DNA from: an uncultured Actinomycetes bacterium
Lineage (GTDB): Bacteria; Actinomycetota; Thermoleophilia; Solirubrobacterales; Solirubrobacteraceae
Assembly: GCA_937888775.1 (NCBI GenBank)
Contig: CALAQT010000320.1
Span: 1-50,582, forward strand
Length of the DNA: 50,582 bases
Direction of reading: 5' to 3'
The position numbers were made by a program, and so were the translations under genes. The notes beneath the pieces were generated by a model. The model ran no database searches, was not told where the DNA came from, and saw only the letters and a list, made by a program, of their open reading frames with translations. Below are positions 39,907 through 47,861 of the stretch, piece by piece (the first letter of the stretch is position 1; each line of letters opens with the position of its first letter).

Positions 39907-40920
39907 ATGCAGATGCCAAACGTGCTCACGCCCGTCCGCTTCAGGCCGATCAGCCACCAGGATCAGCTGAGCGTCGTAGACCACCTGGAGGAGCTGCGGA
40001 CGCGCCTGATCGTCTCGCTGCTCGCCCTGGCGGTTGCGTTTGGCATCTGCTTCTGGCAGAACCACCAGCTGCTGAAGCTCGTCAACAGCCCGTTGGCGCA
40101 ACAGACCCAGCAGCAGGTGCGCGCGGGTCGTGGCCCACTGGGCGCCACCTACAATGTGCAGGTCAGCGCCCGGGACATCGCCGGCCAGCTCGGCGCCGTG
40201 GTCGGCGTGTTACGGGCCCAACACCAGCAGCCGGCGGCCAGCGCGGCTCTGGCCAACGTGCAGCAGAGCCTGAAACGCGATGTCTCCAAGCTGTCAGCCG
40301 CCCCCCAGGGCAACAAACCGGTGACGCTCGGAATCGGCGAGCCGTTCACCAGCACGCTGACGGTGACTTTGATCTTCGCACTAATCCTGGCGCTTCCGGT
40401 GCTGTTGCTGCAGGCCTACGGCTTCTTCATTCCGGCGCTGGCGCCCAAGCAGCGCCGGTCGATGTTGCCGATCACCATGGCGATTCCGGGGTTGTTCGCC
40501 GCCGGCGTGGCGTTCGGCTACTTCGTCGTCCTGCCAGCGGCGCTGCACTTCTTCCAGAACTTCAACAGCGGCGAGTTCAACGTGCTCGTGCAGGCCGGCC
40601 AGTACTACAAGTTCGCCGCCACCACGCTGCTGGCAATGGGACTTCTGTTCCAGGTGCCGGTCGCGATCATGGCGGTCACTCGCGCCGGCATCGTCACCCC
40701 GCGCCAGCTGCGTCACAACCGGCGCTACGCCGTGCTCGCCTGCGGTCTGATCGCCGCCGTCCTGCCCGGCGATGCGATCACGATGCTGCTGGAGACATTG
40801 CCGCTCTACATCCTGTTCGAGGCCAGCGTTCTGCTGGCGGCGTTCGCCGCCCGGCGCGGGCAGCGGCGCGCTGCCCGTGAAGCGAGCGGCCCGTCCGGCC
40901 CAGGCTCCGTTCTGTACTGA
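39907..40920 (+). CDS. tatC: Sec-independent translocase TatC with enlarged first loop
   Basis: This 337-residue TatC starts with VVDHLEELRTRLIVSLLALA, the family's N-terminal signature (E-L-R-x-R). Other hallmarks are GEPFTSTLTVTLIFALILAL in place of the usual P-x-E-x-F segment, FIPALAPKQRRSMLPI, and six helices ending in PLYILFEASVLLAAF. TatC recognises the twin-arginine signal peptide. Typical TatC proteins are near 260 residues. The surplus is a roughly 90-residue insertion between helices 1 and 2 (LAQQTQQQVRAGRGPLG through LSAAPQGNKPV), on the outer face. The start is ATG 39907. The next gene follows after 11 bp, so Tat and lipid-modification genes probably share a transcript. Confidence 0.93.
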   Translation: MQMPNVLTPVRFRPISHQDQLSVVDHLEELRTRLIVSLLALAVAFGICFWQNHQLLKLVNSPLAQQTQQQVRAGRGPLGATYNVQVSARDIAGQLGAVVGVLRAQHQQPAASAALANVQQSLKRDVSKLSAAPQGNKPVTLGIGEPFTSTLTVTLIFALILALPVLLLQAYGFFIPALAPKQRRSMLPITMAIPGLFAAGVAFGYFVVLPAALHFFQNFNSGEFNVLVQAGQYYKFAATTLLAMGLLFQVPVAIMAVTRAGIVTPRQLRHNRRYAVLACGLIAAVLPGDAITMLLETLPLYILFEASVLLAAFAARRGQRRAAREASGPSGPGSVLY

Positions 40921-40931
40921 GTGCTCCCGGG

Positions 40932-42176
40932 ATGAAGATCGCGATCGTCGGCGCCGGTGTCTCAGGATTGGTGGCGGCTCACCTGCTGGGCCGTGAGCAC
41001 CAGATCTCGGTGTTTGAAGCCGGCGACTACGCCGGCGGGCATACCAACACGATTCGGGTAGATACGGCGAATGAGACCCATCATGTCGACACTGGCTTCA
41101 TCGTCTTCAACGATCGCAACTACCCCAACTTCGAGCGGCTGCTGGAGCGTCTGGGGGTCGCGTGGCAGCCGTCGAGCATGACCTTCAGCGTCAGCGATGG
41201 ACGCGGTGACTTTGAGTACAACGGGAGCTCGCCCAACGGCCTGTTCGCAAAGCGCGCTCATCTCGTGACCCCGTGGTTTCACCGCATGGTCGCCGATCTG
41301 GCCCGCTTCAACCGCACCGCCCGCGAGCTGCTGCAACGCGAGGAAACAGGCCCTTCGCTGGGGGACTGGCTGGAGCAGCAGCGCTTCTCGCGCCCGTTCG
41401 TCGAGCGCCTGATAGTGCCTCAGGCCTCGGCGGTCTGGTCGGCCGATCCCCACCAGATGTGGAGCTTCCCGGCACGCTTCTTGGCCGAGTTCTTTGACAA
41501 CCACGGCATGCTGTCGCTGCGCGGGCGCCCGCAATGGCGCGCGGTCCACGGTGGCTCGGGCCGGTACGTCGAGGCACTCACGCGGCCGTTCGCCGACCGG
41601 ATCCGCCTGGGCACGCCGATCGTGTCGGTGACGCGCGGCGACGACCACGTGCTGGTCAGCCCCCAAGGCGGCGAGCCGGAGAGCTTCGACGAGGTCGTGC
41701 TGGCCACGCACGCAGACCAGGCGCTGGCGCTACTGGCCGACGCCACCCCGCGGGAGCACGAGATCCTCGGCGCGATCCCCTATCAGCCCAACGTGGCCGT
41801 GCTGCACACCGACGTGCGGATGCTCCCCCGGCGACGGCGCGCCTGGGCGAGCTGGAACTACCACCTGCTCGAGCAGCCCGGCGACCGCGCCACGGTCACC
41901 TACCACATGAACCGGCTGCAGTCGCTGCGGTCCGAGCAGCAATTCTGCGTCACGCTCAACCGCACCGACCAGATCGACCCGGCACACGTGATCCGCAAGA
42001 TCTCCTACGCCCACCCGGTGTTCACCGGCGATGGCGTCCGAGCCCAGCACCGTGTGCAGGAGATCAGCGCACAGCGGCACACGCACTTCTGCGGCGCTTA
42101 TTGGGGCTGGGGATTTCATGAGGACGGCGTGGTCAGCGCGCTGCGCGTCGCCGACGGCCTGGGGATCGGGCAGTGA
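40932..42176 (+). CDS. FAD-dependent oxidoreductase (amine-oxidase-like)
   Basis: The 414-residue protein begins with a Rossmann motif for FAD, KIAIVGAGVSGLVAAHLLG (G-x-G-x-x-G). EAGDYAGGHTNTIRVD, HHVDTGFIVFNDRNYPNFER and VFTGDGVRAQHRVQEIS follow, with an ending (HFCGAYWGWGFHEDGVVSAL) characteristic of the Rv0449c-type NAD(P)/FAD-binding proteins. In this conserved neighbourhood the enzyme acts with the DUF1365 protein and a cyclopropane synthase-like methyltransferase on membrane lipids; a desaturase or oxidation step is likely but unproven. ATG 40932 follows the tatC stop by 11 bp. Its stop overlaps the start of the DUF1365 gene by four bases. Confidence 0.9.
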   Translation: MKIAIVGAGVSGLVAAHLLGREHQISVFEAGDYAGGHTNTIRVDTANETHHVDTGFIVFNDRNYPNFERLLERLGVAWQPSSMTFSVSDGRGDFEYNGSSPNGLFAKRAHLVTPWFHRMVADLARFNRTARELLQREETGPSLGDWLEQQRFSRPFVERLIVPQASAVWSADPHQMWSFPARFLAEFFDNHGMLSLRGRPQWRAVHGGSGRYVEALTRPFADRIRLGTPIVSVTRGDDHVLVSPQGGEPESFDEVVLATHADQALALLADATPREHEILGAIPYQPNVAVLHTDVRMLPRRRRAWASWNYHLLEQPGDRATVTYHMNRLQSLRSEQQFCVTLNRTDQIDPAHVIRKISYAHPVFTGDGVRAQHRVQEISAQRHTHFCGAYWGWGFHEDGVVSALRVADGLGIGQ

Positions 42177-42919
42177 GCGCCAGCTGCCTCTATGAGGGCA
42201 CGATCCGTCACCGGCGCCACTCGCCGCCGAGCGAGTTTGAGCATCGCCTGGCGCTCGTCTACGTGGACCTTGACGAGCTCCCGGAGCTGCTGGGCGGCCG
42301 GCTGATCGCCCGTCACCCGGGCGCGTTGCGCTTTCGCCGCCGAGACTACCTCGGCGATCCCGACGTCCCGCTTGATCAAGCCGTTCGCGAGCGAGTCGCC
42401 TCGATCACCGGCACCGCGCCCACCGGGCCGATTCGCGTGCTGACCGGACTGCGGTCGTGGGGGCACTGCTTCAACCCGGTGAGCTTTTACTACTGCCTGC
42501 AGCCCGCTTCAGAGCGCGTCGCCAACGTGCTCGCGGAGGTCACCAACACCCCATGGGGGGAACGCTGCTCATATATTCTCGGCGCCGGTGCCCATGGCTC
42601 CCCGATTCTGCGCGGTCGCTTCACCAAGGAACTACACGTCTCGCCGTTCATGGGCATGGATCACACCTACGAGGCGCGCGCCACCCAGCCCGCCGACACG
42701 CTGTCGGTCCATATCGAGAGCCACCGCAACGGCGAGACCGTGTTCGACGCCACCCTGGCGATGGCGCGCACGGAGCTCAGTCGAGCCTCCGCCGCCCGCC
42801 TCAGCGCCCGCTATCCGCTGGCCACCGTCCGTGTGCTGGCCCTGATCTACGGCCACGCGCTGGGGCTGAAGCTGGCCGGTGCGAAGGTCCACCGCCATCC
42901 GCGGGCGGGGTCGGCATGA
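42173..42919 (+). CDS. DUF1365 family protein
   Basis: The 248-residue protein begins ASCLYEGTIRHRRHSPPSEF (the family start Y-x-G-x-x-x-H-x-R) and includes FRRRDYLGDPDVPLDQAVRE, LTGLRSWGHCFNPVSFYYCL, AEVTNTPWGERCSYIL and FTKELHVSPFMGMDHTYEAR. DUF1365 is found next to the FAD enzyme and the cyclopropane synthase-like gene across Proteobacteria and Actinobacteria. Its biochemical role is unknown, although the pairing suggests a part in fatty-acyl chain modification. GTG 42173 overlaps the upstream stop (GTGA), and its stop overlaps the next start, giving tight coupling. No membrane helix is apparent. Confidence 0.93.
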   Translation: MSASCLYEGTIRHRRHSPPSEFEHRLALVYVDLDELPELLGGRLIARHPGALRFRRRDYLGDPDVPLDQAVRERVASITGTAPTGPIRVLTGLRSWGHCFNPVSFYYCLQPASERVANVLAEVTNTPWGERCSYILGAGAHGSPILRGRFTKELHVSPFMGMDHTYEARATQPADTLSVHIESHRNGETVFDATLAMARTELSRASAARLSARYPLATVRVLALIYGHALGLKLAGAKVHRHPRAGSA

Positions 42920-44145
42920 GCCCCGAGCTGGCACGCTGGCTCGCCTCGCTGCTGCTGAGGCGGATCAAGGTGGGAAGCCTGATCGTCGTCGAGGAAGGCC
43001 GGCGGCGCACCTACGGCTCCGGGCTCCCAGCGGCGACCTTGCAGGTGCGCTCGCCGAGCATGTGGAACGCGTTGCTGCACGGCAGCCGCGGAATGGCCGA
43101 GGCTTACCGGCTTGGCCTGTGGGACTCACCGGATCTGGTCGCGCTGATCCGGCTCGGAGCGCGCAACGCGACCGGCCTGGACTGGCTACGCACGCTGATC
43201 GCGCCGGCCCGCCTGCCGATTCAGCGCGTTCGGGGGCTCCGGCGCCGCAACACCAAGGACCGCAGCCGTGATCACATCGCCGCCCACTACGACCTCGGAA
43301 ACCAGCTCTTCTCGCGGATGCTCGACCCGACGATGAGCTATTCGTGCGCGGTCTTCGACCGTGACGGGATGACCTTGCAGGAGGCCTCTATCGCCAAGCT
43401 CGAGCGCGTCTGCGACAAGCTCGAGCTCGGTCCCGATGACCACGTTTTGGAGATCGGCACCGGCTGGGGAGGCTTCGCGATCCACGCCGCGTCCACACGG
43501 GGCTGCCGGGTGACGACCACGACGATCTCCCGCGAGCAGCACGACTACGCCGTTGAGCAGGTCCGCCGCGCCGGGCTCACAGAGCGCGTGACGGTGCTGA
43601 TGCAGGACTACCGGGATCTGCGCGGTCGCTACGACAAGTTGGTCTCGATCGAGATGATTGAGGCCGTGGGATGGCAGCATCTGGGCGCCTTCTTCGCCAA
43701 GTGCTCGGATCTGATCACCCCCCACGGCGGAATGCTCCTGCAGGCGATCACGATCGACGACCGCGCTTATGAGGTCGAGAAGGCATCCCAGTCGTTCATC
43801 AGGACCTACATCTTCCCCGGTGGCTCGCTGCCCTCGCTGGAGGTGATGACGCGCAAGCTCGCGCGCCGCACCGACCTGCAGACCGTGCACCTGGAGGACC
43901 TGACGCCCTACTACGTCGAGACTCTGCGGCGCTGGCGGGCGAACTTCGAGTCAAACGCCGCGGTGCTCGGCCAGCTCGGCTATGACGATCCCTTCCGGCG
44001 CCTGTGGAAGCTCTACCTCTGCTATTGCGAGGCCGGGTTTGCCGAGCGGCGGATCTGCGACGTGCAGCTCCTGCTCGGCAAGCCGCAGTGGGCAATCGCG
44101 GCGCGGGCCGGGCTGCGCAGCACCGCGATCGCCGCCACCGGTTAG
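42916..44145 (+). CDS. Cyclopropane-fatty-acyl-phospholipid synthase family methyltransferase
   Basis: This 409-residue enzyme has an N-terminal lipid-binding domain (residues 1-110) and a SAM-dependent methyltransferase domain. The latter has RDHIAAHYDLGNQLFSRMLD, MSYSCAVF, the SAM loop HVLEIGTGWGGFAIHAAS, TTTTISREQHDYAVEQVRRA, SIEMIEAVGWQHLGAFF and FIRTYIFPGGSLPS, plus a late RRWRANFESN block. Family enzymes add a methylene or methyl group to a double bond in membrane phospholipid acyl chains, at the membrane surface. In M. tuberculosis the equivalent gene is ufaA1. ATG 42916 overlaps the DUF1365 stop (ATGA). Whether this copy makes a cyclopropane, a branched methyl or a furan precursor is not readable here. 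Confidence 0.93.
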   Translation: MSPELARWLASLLLRRIKVGSLIVVEEGRRRTYGSGLPAATLQVRSPSMWNALLHGSRGMAEAYRLGLWDSPDLVALIRLGARNATGLDWLRTLIAPARLPIQRVRGLRRRNTKDRSRDHIAAHYDLGNQLFSRMLDPTMSYSCAVFDRDGMTLQEASIAKLERVCDKLELGPDDHVLEIGTGWGGFAIHAASTRGCRVTTTTISREQHDYAVEQVRRAGLTERVTVLMQDYRDLRGRYDKLVSIEMIEAVGWQHLGAFFAKCSDLITPHGGMLLQAITIDDRAYEVEKASQSFIRTYIFPGGSLPSLEVMTRKLARRTDLQTVHLEDLTPYYVETLRRWRANFESNAAVLGQLGYDDPFRRLWKLYLCYCEAGFAERRICDVQLLLGKPQWAIAARAGLRSTAIAATG

Positions 44146-44168
44146 CAGGCAGGCTTCGCGGCGCGCGG

Positions 44169-44567
44169 CTAGCGCGGTCCAGCCGTTGGCTCGTCCTCTG
44201 CCTCGGCCAGCGCTCGCTGGGCAATCGCGTAGGCGGCGTTCGCCGCCGGCACACCGGCGTACACCGCAGTGTGCAGCAGCACCTCACCGATCTCCTCGGC
44301 GCTCAGCCCATTGCGCAGCGCGGCGCGGACGTGCATCGCGATCTCGTTCTCACGCCCCAGCGCGGTGAGCACCGAAAGCGTCACCGCGCTGCGCATGCGG
44401 CGGTCCAGGCCCTTTCGCGTCCACACCCCGCCCCATGCGTAGCGCGTGATGAAGTCCTGAAACGGCGCCGTCAGCTCAGTCGTGCGCTCGATCGCCCTGT
44501 CGACGTGGGCGTCGCCCAGCACCTCGCGGCGGACCTTCATCCCCCGCTCGTAATCGGAATCGCTCAT
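44169..44567 (-). CDS. pcaC: 4-carboxymuconolactone decarboxylase
   Basis: The 132-residue all-helical protein has the CMD-family core: YAWGGVWTRKGLDRRMRSAV, TLSVLTALGRENEIAMHVRA and LRNGLSAEEIGEVLLHTAVY, with the GVPAANAAYAIAQRAL ending. It converts 4-carboxymuconolactone to 3-oxoadipate enol-lactone in the protocatechuate branch of the beta-ketoadipate pathway, in the cytoplasm. There is no redox C-x-x-C, which excludes the AhpD-type members of the family. ATG 44567 overlaps the stop of pcaD by four bases. It is the last gene of the operon, whose end converges on the cyclopropane-synthase gene with 23 bp between stops. Confidence 0.9.
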   Translation of the reverse strand: MSDSDYERGMKVRREVLGDAHVDRAIERTTELTAPFQDFITRYAWGGVWTRKGLDRRMRSAVTLSVLTALGRENEIAMHVRAALRNGLSAEEIGEVLLHTAVYAGVPAANAAYAIAQRALAEAEDEPTAGPR

Positions 44568-45346
44568 GGCCGTCCTCCCGCCTTCAAATGGTCGACGATC
44601 AACTGCGTCACCTCGACCGAGCGCTCCACGCTGGAGAGATGCGCCGCCGGGTCAAGGATTTCAAGCCGGGCTCCCGGGATGCCCGCGGCGATCGTGCGGA
44701 CGTGCTCAGGGGGCGTCGCGGGATCCTGCTCTGCACCGATCACCAACGTCGGCGCCACGATCCGGGGCAGTCCCGGGCGCAGGTCCATGATCGCGATCGC
44801 CTCACAGCAACCGGCGTAGCCCTCGGCCGATGTGTCGGCGATCATCGCCCGGTGACGCGCGACGACATCGGGGCGCTCACGCACGTAGGGCTCGGTGAAC
44901 CAGCGCGCGATCACCGCGTCGGCCACCGCTTCAGGGCTACCGGCCTCGCGCACCGTAGCGGCACGCTGGGTCCACGCTTCGGCCGGCGGCAGATAGGCCG
45001 AGGTGCAGACCAGCACCAGCCGCTGGATCCGCGCCGGCGCGTGGCTCGCCAGCCACATGCCGATCATCCCGCCGAGCGACAGCCCGCAGTAGAACACGCG
45101 CTCCACCTCCAGGCGATCGAGCATGGCCAGCACATCGCTGCCCAGCTCGTCGATCGTGTAGGGACCCGGCATCACCGGGGAGCCACCGTGGCCGCGGTGG
45201 TCATAGCGAATGACCCGGAAGCGCTCGCTCAGCGCCGGCAGCTGCGGCTGCCACATCGCCAGCGTCGTCCCCAATGAGCCGCCGAGCAGCACCGCGGGTC
45301 GTCCACTGATGCCGTCCAAGGCGTAGTTGAGCTCGAAGTCGCTCAT
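44564..45346 (-). CDS. pcaD: 3-oxoadipate enol-lactonase
   Basis: This 260-residue alpha/beta hydrolase has an oxyanion-hole segment VLLGGSLGTTLAMWQPQLPA, FRVIRYDHRGHGGSPVM, the nucleophile elbow FYCGLSLGGMIGMWLASHAP (G-L-S-L-G), the acid near VIGAEQDPATPPEH and the catalytic His in ILDPAAHLSSVE. PcaD hydrolyses 3-oxoadipate enol-lactone to 3-oxoadipate. Fusion with pcaC (PcaL) is common in actinobacteria; here they are separate but overlap by four bases. ATG 45346 overlaps the stop of pcaB. The family is broad, so the exact substrate rests on the operon context. Confidence 0.92.
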   Translation of the reverse strand: MSDFELNYALDGISGRPAVLLGGSLGTTLAMWQPQLPALSERFRVIRYDHRGHGGSPVMPGPYTIDELGSDVLAMLDRLEVERVFYCGLSLGGMIGMWLASHAPARIQRLVLVCTSAYLPPAEAWTQRAATVREAGSPEAVADAVIARWFTEPYVRERPDVVARHRAMIADTSAEGYAGCCEAIAIMDLRPGLPRIVAPTLVIGAEQDPATPPEHVRTIAAGIPGARLEILDPAAHLSSVERSVEVTQLIVDHLKAGGRP

Positions 45347-46503
45347 GCGCCGTGAGCTCTAAGAGCCCGGTCGACGAGCTCGGACGCGCCCCCCAGATGG
45401 TGCTCGGGCTCCTCTGCCTCCTCGACGCCGGCAGACGCCAGGCGCTGCAGGTTGTCGCGCATCCGCCCGGTGTCGACCTCCAACTGCTCCAGCAGCTCGC
45501 GCCCCCAAGCGGTGGCGGAGCCCACCAGCGACAGCAGCTCGGTGTGCGTACCCCACTCGGCCTGCCAAGCGCCCGCGGCGCGCTCGTGTTCCTGCTCCAT
45601 TGCCGCGAACGTGCTGGCCACCAGCCCGGGGACGCGCTTGCTGCAAGCCAGCAGCGACACCGAGCCGACCGGATTGTGCTTGTGCGCCATCGCGCTAGAG
45701 GCCCCGCGTGACGGGTCCCCGCCCTCACGCAGCTCGCCGACCTCCTGCTGGGCGAGCAGCGAGACATCGCGGGCGACCTTGCCGAGCACGCCGGCCAGCG
45801 CGCCCAACGCCGCGGCCAGGTTCGCCGGAATGACGCGCACCGTGTGCCAGGGCAGCACGGGTTCGGCCAGCCCCAGCTCGGCGGCGACGTGCGCAGCCAC
45901 TTGCGGCGCGCGGGTGCCGACCGGGCCACCCATCTGCACGGCCAACTCGACGTCACGCACGGTGGTCAGCCGGCGCCGGGCCTGGTCAATTCCGGCCATC
46001 CAGCCGGCGGCGCGCAGCCCGAAGGACGTCGGCAGCGCCTGCTGGAGCAGGGTCCGCCCGACCATCGGCGTGTCCCGATGGCGCAGCGCCAGCGCGGCCG
46101 CCGCCGCGGCGGCGGCATGGGCATCGCGGAGGATCGGCTCCAGCGCGCGCCGGGCGACCAGCATCGCGGCCGTGTCGAGCACATCCTGGCTGGTGGCGCC
46201 GAGATGCACGCGCCCGGCCAGGCGCTCGCCGACGACCCCCCGCAACGCCCGGACCAGGGGGACCACCGGGCTGGCGTGCTCGGCCGCCTGGGCGCCGATC
46301 GCCGCCACGTCGAAATGCTCGGCCCGGCACGCAGCGGCGATCTGCTCGGCGTCCGCCATGCTGAGCAGACCCTCCTCCGCGCAGGCCCGCGCCAGCGCCG
46401 CCTCCACGTCGAGCATCGCCTGCAGCCAGGCCCGATCGGACACCTGCGCGGTGCTTTCGCCGCGCGAATAGATACCGTCGAACAGGCCCGCCTCAGATGG
46501 CAA
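45343..46503 (-). CDS. pcaB: 3-carboxy-cis,cis-muconate cycloisomerase
   Basis: The protein (about 386 residues) belongs to the fumarase/aspartase superfamily, with the signature GASSAMAHKHNPVGS (G-S-S-x-M-x-x-K-x-N-P). The first catalytic region is VHLGATSQDVLDTAAMLV and another conserved block is TPMVGRTLLQQALPTSFGLR. PcaB cyclises 3-carboxymuconate to 4-carboxymuconolactone. The start is uncertain: the most likely is TTG 46503, which overlaps the pcaG stop; further upstream the frame is Arg/Ser-rich and antisense-like. Family proteins begin LFDGIYSRG or similar, which appears eight codons after this TTG. Its stop overlaps the pcaD start by four bases. Confidence 0.9.
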   Translation of the reverse strand: MPSEAGLFDGIYSRGESTAQVSDRAWLQAMLDVEAALARACAEEGLLSMADAEQIAAACRAEHFDVAAIGAQAAEHASPVVPLVRALRGVVGERLAGRVHLGATSQDVLDTAAMLVARRALEPILRDAHAAAAAAAALALRHRDTPMVGRTLLQQALPTSFGLRAAGWMAGIDQARRRLTTVRDVELAVQMGGPVGTRAPQVAAHVAAELGLAEPVLPWHTVRVIPANLAAALGALAGVLGKVARDVSLLAQQEVGELREGGDPSRGASSAMAHKHNPVGSVSLLACSKRVPGLVASTFAAMEQEHERAAGAWQAEWGTHTELLSLVGSATAWGRELLEQLEVDTGRMRDNLQRLASAGVEEAEEPEHHLGGASELVDRALRAHGA

Positions 46504-47056
46504 AGAAGACCGTCTCGCCCGGCCCCTGGAGCCGGATGTCGAATCGGTAGCCGTCGTCGGTGGGCTGGGCCAGCAGCGTGTCACGACGATCGCGCGGAAC
46601 CCGCGCCAGGATCGGATCGGCATCGTTTGCCTGCGACTCGTCGGCAAAGTAGATCCGGGTCACGCAGCGGTGCAACATCCCCCGGGCGAACACCGACACG
46701 TCGATGTGCGGCGCCTGCAGCGTGCCGTCGGGCGTGGGAACCCGGCCCGGCTTGACGGTGAAGATCTCATAGCTCCCGTCGCCGTCCTCGTAGCCGCAGC
46801 GCCCAAAGCCGCGGAAGCCCTCCAGCGTGGAGGCTCCGCCAAAGTCGTGCAGGTCGGCGAAGTGCCCGTCAGGGTCGGCCTGCCAGGTCTCGATCAGGTT
46901 GTCGGGCACCGGCTCGCCGGAGCCGTCGTAGACGAAGCCGGTGATCCTGATCACGCCGGGGGTGTCCCTGCTCACGGCACAGGGGCCGTCGGACCATGGC
47001 AGCCCGATCGCGAAGTACGGCCCCACGGTCTGCGATGGGGTGGTGGCGAAGATCAA
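46493..47056 (-). CDS. pcaG: Protocatechuate 3,4-dioxygenase alpha subunit
   Basis: This 187-residue protein begins FATTPSQTVGPYFAIGLPWS, the usual PcaG start. It has the intradiol dioxygenase beta-sandwich: IRITGFVYDGSGEPVPDNLI, ETWQADPDGHFAD, GFGRCGYEDGDGSYEIFTVK, PGRVPTPDGTLQAPHIDVSV, then FARGMLHRCVTRIYFADE. As expected for the alpha subunit, the iron ligands of the beta subunit are not conserved (PHIDVSVFA in place of AHIHF). With PcaH it cleaves protocatechuate between the hydroxyls. Its ATG overlaps the pcaH stop by four bases, so the two subunits are made together. Confidence 0.94.
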   Translation of the reverse strand: MIFATTPSQTVGPYFAIGLPWSDGPCAVSRDTPGVIRITGFVYDGSGEPVPDNLIETWQADPDGHFADLHDFGGASTLEGFRGFGRCGYEDGDGSYEIFTVKPGRVPTPDGTLQAPHIDVSVFARGMLHRCVTRIYFADESQANDADPILARVPRDRRDTLLAQPTDDGYRFDIRLQGPGETVFFAI

Positions 47057-47811
47057 TGCGCCTCCTCGAACAGCGTCGCGGCGGGACCGCGCAGGTAGAT
47101 GTCGAACTCGTACGCCGCCGCCCAGTTGGGCTCGGTGCCGTGGATCGAGAAGCGGGAGATCATCCGTTCGCGTGCGGCCTCGTCGGCCACCGAGTTGAAG
47201 ATCGGGTCATACGGGAAGAACGGGTCGCCGGGGAAGTACATCTGGGTGACCAGCCTCTGCGCGAACGCGCGTCCCAGCAGCGAGAAGTGGATGTGGGCCG
47301 GACGCCAGGCGTTGTAATGGTTGCCCCACGGGTATGGGCCCGGCTTGATCGTCAGAAACCGGTAGCGCCCCTCCGAGTCGGTCTCACAGCGGCCGCTACC
47401 GGTGAAGTTGGGATCAAGCGGCGCGGGCCAGCGATCCCAGCGGTGCATGTAGCGCCCGGCGGAATTGGCCTGCCAGATCTCCACCAGCGTGTTGCGCAAC
47501 GGCTTGCCCTCGGTGTCGAACACGCGCCCGCTGACCGTGATCCGCTCGCCGATCGGCTCGCCCTCGTGCGCAGCGAGCAGGTTGTGATCGTGCTCTCCCA
47601 ACTGGCGCACTTCGCCCAGGCGCGGACCGGTGGTCTCGGTGATCGTCTGTGGCAGGTATACCAGCGGCTGCTTGGGATGGCGCAGCGTGGTCGACTTGTA
47701 CGGCGAATAGTCCAGCGGCGGGTGCGCGTCCTCGGTTTCGCGCCGGTAGGCCCCCGGCGTGTCCACCACCGGGTCATAGATGACTCGATCTTCGGTTACC
47801 TGTTCGGTCAT
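47053..47811 (-). CDS. pcaH: Protocatechuate 3,4-dioxygenase beta subunit
   Basis: The catalytic subunit is about 252 residues from ATG 47811, which has an AGGGAG just upstream. ATG 47865, overlapping the catJ stop, is the alternative. Conserved segments are YKSTTLRHPKQPLVYLPQTI, the strand ERITVSGRVFDTEGKPL and EIWQANSAGRYMHRWDRWPA, in which Tyr of G-R-Y is the first iron ligand. The second Tyr lies in IKPGPYPWGNHYNAWRPAHI and both His in PAHIHFSLLG. All four ferric ligands are therefore present. The enzyme opens the ring of protocatechuate to 3-carboxy-cis,cis-muconate with O2. Confidence 0.94.
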   Translation of the reverse strand: MTEQVTEDRVIYDPVVDTPGAYRRETEDAHPPLDYSPYKSTTLRHPKQPLVYLPQTITETTGPRLGEVRQLGEHDHNLLAAHEGEPIGERITVSGRVFDTEGKPLRNTLVEIWQANSAGRYMHRWDRWPAPLDPNFTGSGRCETDSEGRYRFLTIKPGPYPWGNHYNAWRPAHIHFSLLGRAFAQRLVTQMYFPGDPFFPYDPIFNSVADEAARERMISRFSIHGTEPNWAAAYEFDIYLRGPAATLFEEAH

Positions 47812-47861
47812 TTCTCCCTGATCCTTTGCGGTCCTGGCGCCCCTGGGCACCACCGGGTTGG

